This document shows, one piece after another, positions 5,968-11,925 of a stretch of 11,925 nucleotides of DNA. The DNA comes from MA-ANB-1 sp040878225 (GTDB lineage: Bacteria; Actinomycetota; Acidimicrobiia; Spongiisociales; ZC4RG35), in the NCBI GenBank assembly GCA_040878225.1, contig JBBDMR010000145.1:1-11925 (forward strand), read 5' to 3'. A program made the translations under genes and the position numbers. Below the pieces are notes generated by a model. The model did not search any database. It was given only the letters and a program-made list of their open reading frames with translations, and had not been told where the DNA came from. Within the stretch, counting starts at the first letter, position 1. Every line of letters begins with the position of its first letter.

Positions 5968-7296
5968 GTGAAAATCGAGACCGTGCGCACCGAGGGCCTC
6001 GGGGACTCGACCTACATCGTGGCCCATGATGGTCTGGGACTCATCGTCGACCCGCAACGGGACATAGATCGCTTTACCTCTATCGTCGAAGCACTTGGTA
6101 TCGAGGTCAGGTGGGTGTTCGAGACCCACCTTCACAACGACTACGTCTCAGGCGCCAGGGAAATCGCAACTGCGCTCGATGCCGAACTGGTGCTTCCAGC
6201 CGGGGCGGCACCGGTTTACCGTCATCGTCCGGCGTTCCACGGCGAGGAGCTGACTGCCAACGGGTTTTCGATCCGCCCGCTGCACACACCGGGCCATACC
6301 CCCGAGCATGTCTCCTACCTGGTCATCATCGACGGCCGCGAAGAGGCGGTGTTCTCGGGAGGCAGCCTCCTGGTCGGCTCGTCGGGACGCTCCGACCTGC
6401 TCGGCACCGAACGTGCGGAGACCCTCGCCCGTTTGCAGTACCAGTCGGTCAACAGGCTGGCCGGGTTGCCTGACCCGGTCGGGCTCTACCCAACTCACGG
6501 GGCCGGGAGTTTCTGCACGGCTTCGAAAGCCGCACGGGAGACGTCGACCATCGGAGACGAGAAGCTGACAAACCCTGTCCTGCAGCACAACGATGCCGAG
6601 TCGTTCGTCGCCGCCCAGCTCTCTGGCCTGGTCCCGTTTCCGGCCTACTACCGCTTCATGGGACCGACCAACCTGGAAGGCCGGCCGGCGCCGGACCTGA
6701 CTCCCCCGCCTGCCGTGTCCCACGACCGACTCGATGAGTTGGATGCATTGGTGACCATTGTCGACGCCCGGCCCAAGGCTGTTTTCGCCGCCGGCCACAT
6801 CCCCGGCTCGCTTGGGATGGAACTCCGAGACGACTTCGGAGTCTGGGTGGGATGGGTCACCGAGTTCAATTCGCCGCTCTTGCTCGTCCTCGACGACGAC
6901 CAATCCGTCGACGAGGCCCAGCGACAGCTGGCGCGCATCGGATACGACCGGATCGTCGGCGTTGTCACCGACCTGCCTGCCTGGGATATCGAGCTTTCGT
7001 CGTTTCCGATCCACGACGTCACCTCCTTCACCGCCAGGATGGCTGAAGATGTTCCGGTTCTCGACGTCCGCGCCCCCAACGAGTGGGATTCCGGCGTCAT
7101 CGAGGGATCCCATTGCATGTATGCACCCGACCTGGCTGGCGCCGTGCCTCCAGGCATCGATCGGGACCGGCCGGTCCTGGTCGGGTGTGAGACGGGCTAT
7201 CGGGCGTCACTGGCAGCCTCCCTACTGAAACGGCGCGGGTACCAGCCGGAGGTCCTCATCGGGGCCGGGATTCCCGACGTCATCGACACCATCTGA
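5968..7296 (+). CDS. MBL-fold / pseudo-rhodanese / rhodanese fusion (CstB-like persulfide dioxygenase family)
   Basis: The 442-residue protein starts at GTG, with AGGA 6 nt upstream and 2 nt after the rhodanese stop. Its order is an MBL domain (about 1-240), a rhodanese-like domain without catalytic Cys (about 255-345, Asp-rich where the Cys loop should be) and an active-looking rhodanese (about 350-442) with CETGYR (407-412). This matches the layout of CstB, which oxidises persulfides and has sulfurtransferase activity. MBL motifs are THLHNDYVSG (53-62), HTPGHTPEHVSYL (106-118), SGGSLLVGSSGRSDLLG (130-146) and THGAGSFC (176-183). Two deviations stand out: Tyr59 follows the HxHxD Asp, and Gly132 sits where the Asp metal ligand is expected. 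The dioxygenase activity is therefore uncertain. A hydroxyacylglutathione hydrolase label would be less specific. Confidence 0.88.
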   Translation: MKIETVRTEGLGDSTYIVAHDGLGLIVDPQRDIDRFTSIVEALGIEVRWVFETHLHNDYVSGAREIATALDAELVLPAGAAPVYRHRPAFHGEELTANGFSIRPLHTPGHTPEHVSYLVIIDGREEAVFSGGSLLVGSSGRSDLLGTERAETLARLQYQSVNRLAGLPDPVGLYPTHGAGSFCTASKAARETSTIGDEKLTNPVLQHNDAESFVAAQLSGLVPFPAYYRFMGPTNLEGRPAPDLTPPPAVSHDRLDELDALVTIVDARPKAVFAAGHIPGSLGMELRDDFGVWVGWVTEFNSPLLLVLDDDQSVDEAQRQLARIGYDRIVGVVTDLPAWDIELSSFPIHDVTSFTARMAEDVPVLDVRAPNEWDSGVIEGSHCMYAPDLAGAVPPGIDRDRPVLVGCETGYRASLAASLLKRRGYQPEVLIGAGIPDVIDTI

Positions 7297-7351
7297 CCTT
7301 CCCCGGGCACCGGCGGGATCGAGGAATCGGCACCGATCTGCCCGTACCGTC

Positions 7352-7367
7352 GTTGCATACCTGCAAC
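7352..7367. promoter_or_regulatory. Inverted repeat directly before the 152-residue protein gene
   Basis: GTTGCA and TGCAAC form perfect 6-bp arms around TACC and end one base before the ATG at 7369. Upstream, 7326-7337 is a second dyad, ATCGG-CA-CCGAT. No Shine-Dalgarno sequence is seen here, so the mRNA may be leaderless or the hairpin may sit in the initiation region. These two dyads are the only structure I see in the 72-bp spacer after the MBL-rhodanese gene. Confidence 0.35.
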
Positions 7368-7368
7368 A

Positions 7369-7827
7369 ATGACAGCCATGTCAGAGGATGGCTCCAGTCA
7401 ACGCAAGTGGGTATTCCCGGTGGTCGCCGGCACCATCCTGTTGGTACTCACATTGATCGCGCTCCTTCGCGAGCCGGTGGTCCTTGACAGTGCAACTCCC
7501 GAAGGGACGGTGCAGGCGTTCTTGCAGGCAATAGCCGACAACGACTTCGAGGCTGCACGCGACCAACTCTCGCCGGGCTTACAGGAAGAGTGCTCAGCCG
7601 CTGACATCGCCAGCGCCGGGCCGTACGAGAGCTTCACCGCGACGCTGGGAGACGTCGACGAGTTCGAGGACGAGACGATTGTCCATATCTCCTTGCGACT
7701 CGGTGATGGCTCGAGTCTCGACGGCTATACATTCGATCCGGGGCCATACCGCCTGCAGCAAGAATCCGGCGTTTGGGGGATCACTGAGATCGCCTGGCCC
7801 TACTTCTATTACGAGTGCGGGCTATGA
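7369..7827 (+). CDS. Single-pass membrane-anchored protein of unknown function
   Basis: The 152 residues comprise a short polar N-terminus, one transmembrane helix (about 14-33) and an extracytoplasmic domain. The segment SATPEGTVQAFLQAIADNDF (41-60) and the following helix-strand pattern resemble small NTF2-like or lumazine-binding-like domains often found on anchored actinobacterial proteins. I cannot name a family with confidence. Cys75 and Cys150 are the only cysteines and could form a disulfide outside the membrane. ATG 7369 and ATG 7378 are both possible starts, neither with a clear SD. The stop overlaps the start of the next gene as ATGA, so the two are probably translated together and may form a membrane complex. 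Confidence 0.75.
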   Translation: MTAMSEDGSSQRKWVFPVVAGTILLVLTLIALLREPVVLDSATPEGTVQAFLQAIADNDFEAARDQLSPGLQEECSAADIASAGPYESFTATLGDVDEFEDETIVHISLRLGDGSSLDGYTFDPGPYRLQQESGVWGITEIAWPYFYYECGL

Positions 7828-9437
7828 GCATCATTCTCGGGCTCCTCTTTCCGCTGTTGCTCGTTGCGGGGATCATTGCGATCGTCAAGGCGTTCTCCGG
7901 GAAAGGGGAACAGGGACGAAGCGAAGGCGGAGACCTGGTGGCTTACGGCCTCCTTGCGATCTTCGTCGGCGGGCTGGTGTGGGCTTTGTTACTCCTCGGA
8001 CGCGCCGCTTTCCCCGGAAGCGGCATCGTTGGCACTACACGGGGCGACCTGGCTGGTGCGCTTGCCGGACTCATCGTCGCCGCTCCCCTCACCTACTACC
8101 TGTGGCGGCGTCAGGACGAGCGGCGGAAGGAATTTCCGGGATCAGTTGGATGGCCCCTCTACCTCGCCCTCACCGACGCCGTCTATCTGACCTGGCTGGT
8201 TGTCTACGCAGTCCTCATCATCGCCGCCATTTTCGGCGACAATGACTTCCCCAGGCTCACCGACGTCCTGATCATTGCCGGCGTGGTCGGATTCCACGAG
8301 TGGGCCTCCCGCGCCGACAGGCCGGGGAGCAACATCTCCCAGATTCACCGCGTGGTGGGGTCCTTCATCGGACTGACGACACTCGCCGTCGGCTTAGGGA
8401 TCCTCCTCTACTCGCTGTTTGTGACCGTCTACGGGACTTTCTACGCAAACGCGGGTGATCCGCTCTACGACTTTGGCATAGCGATGACCTTGGTCGGTGG
8501 AGCGGTATGGGCGTGGCGATGGCTGCAACCGTGGAGCGCCGAGCCGGACGGAACCCGGCTTACCTATCTGGTCTTCACCTCATACTCTTCGATGATCACA
8601 ATGGTGGGCAGCGCCACGGCCATGGCGATCTTTGTTGCCACCTTCCTCCTCGACCGACCCGACTCCCCCGGCAGCCACTTCGAGCCACTCACCGCACTGC
8701 TCGCTGTGCTGATCGTCTCGGGTCTCGTCTGGTGGCACCACCGCCCGAAACTGGGCCAACAGCGCACCGATTCCGTACGTGCCTACGAGTACCTGCTGAT
8801 GGCCACCGGCTTAGGTGCGGCCATCGGGTTGGGCACAAGCCTGGTCGCCGTCGTCTTCGAGAGCGACCCTCTGATCGACAGCATCGCAACAGTGGCCGTA
8901 TCCCTTGTCCTGGCCTTCACGGCAGCCGCCCTCCTCTGGTGGGTGTTCTGGACCAAGGCCCAGGAGGCACCGAGGCCACCTGAAGCAGCCTCCTTCCCGC
9001 GGCGCTTCTACTTGATGGGGATAGGCATCATCCTCGGCCTGACCGCTGCCGGGGCCGTGGTCGGGGTCCTGCTCTTCATTTTCCAGGCGCTCTTCGGTCT
9101 CGATCCTGAAACGTCGACCCTGGTGATCGAACTCACTCTCGCAGTTCTCGCAGGAGGCGCCGCCTACCACCTGTACTCCACCTATAAGTCCGATTCGATC
9201 CACCGCGCCGACAGGACGGGCGAGGCGTACGACCTGACGGTCATCACGTCCCACCCCGGGCCGCTGGCCTCGGTGCTCCCCGATGAGGCCAAGCTCAAAG
9301 TGATCCACCGGGGCGACGCCATCGGCGCTATCGACGATGACCTGGCGGCACAAATCGTCGAGGCCACTCGCGGAGTGGACTCGATTGTCTGGGTTGGAGA
9401 GCACGGTTTCGAGTCCGCACCGGCCCGCAAAACCTGA
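7824..9437 (+). CDS. Polytopic membrane protein with six internal repeats (DUF5671-like)
   Basis: The protein has 537 residues. After an N-terminal hydrophobic helix (3-24) the chain reads as six copies of about 60-75 residues: 37-107, 108-170, 171-241, 242-314, 315-389 and 390-462. Each opens with a short polar/aromatic stretch (such as RRFYLMG, VRAYEYLLM), followed by a helix, a small acidic loop, a second helix and an aromatic-basic end (YYLWRR, FHEWASR, WAWRWLQPW, VWWHHRPK, LWWVFWTK, YHLYSTYK). This pattern resembles DUF5671 proteins, whose function is unknown. Residues 463-537 form a soluble alpha/beta tail beginning YDLTVITSHPG. I chose ATG 7824, which overlaps the previous stop as ATGA, over GTG 7815. 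No catalytic or transport motif is visible. Confidence 0.85.
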   Translation: MSIILGLLFPLLLVAGIIAIVKAFSGKGEQGRSEGGDLVAYGLLAIFVGGLVWALLLLGRAAFPGSGIVGTTRGDLAGALAGLIVAAPLTYYLWRRQDERRKEFPGSVGWPLYLALTDAVYLTWLVVYAVLIIAAIFGDNDFPRLTDVLIIAGVVGFHEWASRADRPGSNISQIHRVVGSFIGLTTLAVGLGILLYSLFVTVYGTFYANAGDPLYDFGIAMTLVGGAVWAWRWLQPWSAEPDGTRLTYLVFTSYSSMITMVGSATAMAIFVATFLLDRPDSPGSHFEPLTALLAVLIVSGLVWWHHRPKLGQQRTDSVRAYEYLLMATGLGAAIGLGTSLVAVVFESDPLIDSIATVAVSLVLAFTAAALLWWVFWTKAQEAPRPPEAASFPRRFYLMGIGIILGLTAAGAVVGVLLFIFQALFGLDPETSTLVIELTLAVLAGGAAYHLYSTYKSDSIHRADRTGEAYDLTVITSHPGPLASVLPDEAKLKVIHRGDAIGAIDDDLAAQIVEATRGVDSIVWVGEHGFESAPARKT

Positions 9438-9483
9438 CACGGCGTTTACCTCAGCCCCGGACGGGTAAGTTTCCCGAAGAATC

Positions 9484-9499
9484 AAGGGAGTCCCTCATC
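9484..9499 (+). promoter_or_regulatory. Ribosome-binding site preceding an ATC codon (PfpI gene)
   Basis: AAGGGAG (9484-9490) lies 6 nt before ATC (9497-9499), the codon at the family's N-terminal Met. The frame contains no ATG, GTG or TTG between here and the upstream gene; the first standard start is TTG at 9569. An ATG at 9512-9514 is in another frame and reaches a stop after four codons. Confidence 0.5.
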
Positions 9500-10012
9500 A
9501 GCCATGTTGCAGTCCTGACCGCCGATCTGTTCGAAGACATCGAGCTCTGGTACCCGTACTACCGCCTGTTGGAGGAAGGCCACCGGGTAGATCTGGTCGG
9601 CTGTGAGTCGGACACAAGCCACAAGGGCAAACACGGGACTGTGGCGGTCACAACCGTTTCTGCTTCTGAGGTCGACACGGGCGAACTCGATGCTGTCGTG
9701 ATCCCCGGGGGGTTCTCCCCCGACTACATGAGGCGGTGTCCCGAAATGGTGCAGTTGGTGACGGAGCTGGGACTGGCAGGAAAGCCCACAGCAGCAATAT
9801 GCCACGGGCCGTGGATGCTGGCATCCGCTGGCTTGCTCGACGGCAGGGACGCAACCTCGTTCCACTCGATCAAAGACGACCTCGTGAATGCGGGCGCGAA
9901 CTGGCAGGACAAGGAGATGGTGAGAGACGCCAACATCATCACCTCGAGGTCGCCCGATGACCTGCCCGCATTCATGCGTGAGGTCCTCGCCGCCCTGCAG
10001 GCCGAGGCTTGA
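9497..10012 (+). CDS. DJ-1/PfpI family protein (YhbO-like), apparent ATC start
   Basis: Counted from ATC the product has 171 residues, close to E. coli YhbO (172). It shows HVAVLTADLFEDIEL (3-17) with the conserved acidic residue Glu13, VVIPGGFSPDYMR (67-79), the nucleophile elbow AAICHGPWMLASAGLL (99-114) with Cys102/His103, and the C-terminal TSRSPDDLPAFMREVL (149-164) typical of the PfpI/YhbO branch. This family includes proteins proposed as deglycases, glyoxalases or chaperones protecting against carbonyl stress; the substrate cannot be told here. TTG 9569 would remove the first strand and Glu13, so I reject it. A one-base deletion after the ATG at 9512 is an alternative explanation. It follows the membrane protein by 59 bp. 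Confidence 0.9.
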   Translation: MSHVAVLTADLFEDIELWYPYYRLLEEGHRVDLVGCESDTSHKGKHGTVAVTTVSASEVDTGELDAVVIPGGFSPDYMRRCPEMVQLVTELGLAGKPTAAICHGPWMLASAGLLDGRDATSFHSIKDDLVNAGANWQDKEMVRDANIITSRSPDDLPAFMREVLAALQAEA

Positions 10013-10016
10013 CCTA

Positions 10017-10049
10017 CCCGGTGGCAGCATTCCTGCCATCATCACCGGG
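10017..10049 (+). promoter_or_regulatory. Hairpin reaching the start codon of the acyltransferase gene
   Basis: CCCGGT (10017-10022) can pair with ACCGGG (10044-10049), and GGCAG (10023-10027) with CTGCC (10033-10037) around a 5-nt loop. The 6-nt ATCATC (10038-10043) bulges on the 3' side. The outer stem includes the first base of the GTG start. There is no SD and no U-tract, so translation control is more likely than termination. Confidence 0.4.
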
Positions 10050-10621
10050 TGAAGTGGCTTGCTCTTACCTACCTCAAACTCCGGGGGTGGAAGTTCATCG
10101 GTCAGGTACCTCCTGACCCCAGATTCATCGTGATCGGGGCTCCCCATACCACCAACTGGGATTTCGTAGCCTTTCTGGCCGCCACCAGACACTGGGATTT
10201 CACACCAAAATACCTCGGGAAACACTCGCTTTTCGACGGGCCATTCGGCTGGATATTCCGGAGGCTTGGAGGGATACCTGTCGACCGCAGCCGACCCGGC
10301 GGGATCATCGACCAGGTCAAAGCAGAGTTCGAGTCGAGCGAGGAGTTTGCCCTGGTAATCGCACCGGAAGGGACCAGGAAAGCCGCAGAATTCTGGAAGT
10401 CCGGGTTCGTGAAAATCGCCGCCGCCACCGGGGTGCCCATCGTCCCCGCCGGCCTCGACTACACCAAAAAGACCATAACCTTGGGCGAACCGATCCACTA
10501 CAACGGGGTACCCGACAACCTGATGACCGAGTTGCGGACCTTCTATGCGGCCACGGAGGGAAAACACCCGGAGGGGGCGGGCCCGGTGCGAATCAGCGGA
10601 GAGTCTACAGAGACAATCTGA
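10049..10621 (+). CDS. Small PlsC-like lysophospholipid acyltransferase family protein
   Basis: The 190 residues carry the acyltransferase motif I APHTTNWD (31-38, His33 and Asp38 in the HX4D arrangement), KYLGKHSLFDGPFGW (54-68), motif II-like LGGIPVDR (73-80), motif III APEGTRK (105-111) and VPIVPAGLDY (129-138). This is the compact branch of the family, which transfers acyl chains to glycerolipid or related acceptors at the cytoplasmic membrane face; the true acceptor is unknown. No full transmembrane helix is evident, so it is probably a peripheral protein. The GTG start gives the usual MKWLA-type N-terminus but has no SD and lies inside a hairpin. It begins 36 bp after the PfpI gene and ends 49 bp before the convergent dinB stop. 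Confidence 0.9.
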   Translation: MKWLALTYLKLRGWKFIGQVPPDPRFIVIGAPHTTNWDFVAFLAATRHWDFTPKYLGKHSLFDGPFGWIFRRLGGIPVDRSRPGGIIDQVKAEFESSEEFALVIAPEGTRKAAEFWKSGFVKIAAATGVPIVPAGLDYTKKTITLGEPIHYNGVPDNLMTELRTFYAATEGKHPEGAGPVRISGESTETI

Positions 10622-10670
10622 TCGCCAACTCACGCCCGCCGGTAGGCCCTATGTCGATGGGGGGTTGTAT

Positions 10671-11888
10671 TCAGGATCGCTCCGCAAGCCGACGGAAATC
10701 GTCGGATGGACCACCGTCGCGAGAGCCGATGCTGATCGCCTGAACACCGAATTTGTCCCGGATCAGATCTACTTTCGAGTCGAGTGAGGCCGAGCGGTCA
10801 GCTGCAAGCGACCCGGGACTTGTCACCAGGCCGTCGTCGAAACCCAGCTCCATCTGGATGTGCCGGTCGGTAGTCAGCTTGGAGACTGTGACGCTCACGA
10901 GGGTGACCGGGCCGTCATATCCTTCGAGGGCCCTTTCGAGCAGGTAAGTCGCGATCGCCGCGATCGCACGGGTGGAGCCGGTGGGCCATTTCAGGGTGTG
11001 GCTGCGGGTAAGCCGGCGCGGGCCGGGCAGCCGGACACCTACCGTGACGGTGGACCCCGAACGTCCCTTGCGTCGCAACCGCCGGCCAACCCGATCGGCC
11101 AGGCCGACTACAACCGACTCCAGGTCGGAGAACCCCACCAGGCCCCTCCCCAGGGCCTGCTGGCTGCCGACACTTCCCGCCCGCCGTCCCCGCTGGACAC
11201 GGCGCGGGTCGCGATTGTTGGCCAGGGCATGCAGGCTGCTGCCTGCCACCGACCCCAGCCCGCCGCCCAGAACCGACTCCGGCACCGAGGCGAGCTGGCC
11301 GATGTCTTCGATCCCCAGTCGCCTCAGCCTCGCCGCCGTTACCGGCCCGACTCCCCACATGGCCTCCACCGGAAGGGCATGAAGGAAATCGAGCTCGGTC
11401 CGCGGATCGACCCACACCATCCCATCTGGCTTGGCCCGGGCTGAGGCGATCTTGGCGAGGAACTTGGTGCTGGCGATGCCGATCGAGATCGGCAACCCCA
11501 CCTCCTCACGAACCCTCCGCCTGATTTCCTGTCCGATTCGCCGTGGTGAGCCGAGCAGGTGGATGGTCCCGAGCACGTCGAGGAACGCCTCGTCGACGCT
11601 GATCTGCTCCACGACCGGGGTGAAATCGTCGATGATCGCCATCACCTGATCGGAGAAATCCATGTACCGGCTGAAACTCCCCTCCACCACCTTCAGCTGG
11701 GGGCACAGTTGCAGGGCGTCGCGGAGCGGCATCGGGGCGGTGACCCCGAACCGTCTGGCCTCATAGGAGGCGGCCAGGATGACACCCCCGCCCACCGCCA
11801 TCGGGATCCCCCGCAGCGACGGGTCGAGCAGCTGCTCCACTGACGCGTAGAAAGCATCGAGGTCGGCATGGAGGATCGTCGGTTCCAT
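10671..11888 (-). CDS. dinB: DNA polymerase IV (Y-family translesion polymerase)
   Basis: This is an error-prone polymerase that bypasses DNA lesions. Counted from a GTG one codon upstream (406 aa), catalytic residues are Asp10 in HADLDAFYASVE and Asp100/Glu101 in SVDEAFLD; Tyr15 is the likely steric gate. Further motifs are SYEARRFGV (42-50), GIASTKFLAKIASARAKPDG (138-157) and the helix-hairpin-helix WGVGPVTAARLRRLGI (179-194). The little-finger domain follows, then QMELGF (346-351), a plausible beta-clamp-binding motif. A 55-residue tail after this motif contains LDSKVDLIRDKFG, common in longer actinobacterial-style DinB. I chose ATG 11888 over the adjacent GTG 11891; the SD is weak (GAGAG). 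No SOS box is visible in the 37 bp left upstream. It converges on the acyltransferase gene. Confidence 0.96.
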   Translation of the reverse strand: MEPTILHADLDAFYASVEQLLDPSLRGIPMAVGGGVILAASYEARRFGVTAPMPLRDALQLCPQLKVVEGSFSRYMDFSDQVMAIIDDFTPVVEQISVDEAFLDVLGTIHLLGSPRRIGQEIRRRVREEVGLPISIGIASTKFLAKIASARAKPDGMVWVDPRTELDFLHALPVEAMWGVGPVTAARLRRLGIEDIGQLASVPESVLGGGLGSVAGSSLHALANNRDPRRVQRGRRAGSVGSQQALGRGLVGFSDLESVVVGLADRVGRRLRRKGRSGSTVTVGVRLPGPRRLTRSHTLKWPTGSTRAIAAIATYLLERALEGYDGPVTLVSVTVSKLTTDRHIQMELGFDDGLVTSPGSLAADRSASLDSKVDLIRDKFGVQAISIGSRDGGPSDDFRRLAERS

Positions 11889-11925
11889 CACGTGACTCTC
11901 GCGCCCGCGTGGGACAAATTTCGGC

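Noticed and set aside
6148..7113. Minus-strand open frame of 321 codons inside the MBL-rhodanese gene
   Set aside because: Shadow of a confidently identified gene; low-information Arg/Gly/Val-rich translation.
7297..7351. Possible intrinsic terminator after the MBL-rhodanese gene
   Set aside because: The only dyad (ATCGG-CA-CCGAT, 7326-7337) is short and has no T-run after it.
9482..10633. Minus-strand open frame of 383 codons opposite the PfpI and acyltransferase genes
   Set aside because: It spans two well-supported sense genes and their spacer, with no domain signature. The sense frames carry catalytic motifs.
10622..10670. Bidirectional terminator between the acyltransferase gene and dinB
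   Set aside because: I could not find a convincing stem-loop with a U-tract in either direction in these 49 bp.

Overview
The window is a GC-rich, gene-dense bacterial chromosome fragment in scaffold form, with a run of exactly 100 Ns at 1993-2092. The high GC, frequent GTG starts, several genes without a clear ribosome-binding site, a Thr-rich linker in a secreted DM13 protein and a repeated DUF5671-type membrane protein suggest an actinobacterium, perhaps the Acidimicrobiia. This placement is inferred from gene style only. I saw no rRNA, tRNA, CRISPR array or insertion sequence.

Layout. A short 18-bp tandem repeat (1-54) lies downstream of icd (minus strand, NADP-type isocitrate dehydrogenase). 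icd diverges from a membrane-anchored DM13-domain protein (plus strand), across a spacer holding a direct-repeat/palindrome element. The DM13 gene runs into the N gap and faces folD, whose 3' end is lost in the same gap. A minus-strand operon reads: degenerate sigma-factor-like protein, purN, purH, folD. purN/purH and purH/folD overlap by 4 and 1 nt. The metabolic logic is tight: FolD interconverts methylene- and 10-formyl-tetrahydrofolate, and 10-formyl-THF is the donor for both PurN and PurH.

A divergent spacer with a large GC-rich dyad separates this operon from a plus-strand sulfur pair: a single-domain rhodanese and, 2 nt later, an MBL-fold/pseudo-rhodanese/rhodanese fusion resembling persulfide dioxygenase-sulfurtransferases of the CstB type. 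Next come a small membrane-anchored protein of unknown function and, overlapping it by ATGA, a 537-residue membrane protein that I read as six tandem copies of one two-helix unit plus a soluble tail. A DJ-1/PfpI-family protein and a small PlsC-like acyltransferase follow. The acyltransferase gene converges on dinB (DNA polymerase IV, minus strand).

Most unusual points. (1) In two unrelated genes, purN and the PfpI gene, the codon at the family's initiator Met is ATC, with a good Shine-Dalgarno sequence 5-6 nt upstream and no ATG/GTG/TTG that would keep the whole fold. This may mean real AUC initiation. (2) The sigma-like protein heads the formyl-folate purine operon. (3) The MBL domain lacks the usual Asp metal ligand. 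(4) The membrane protein has a six-fold internal repeat.
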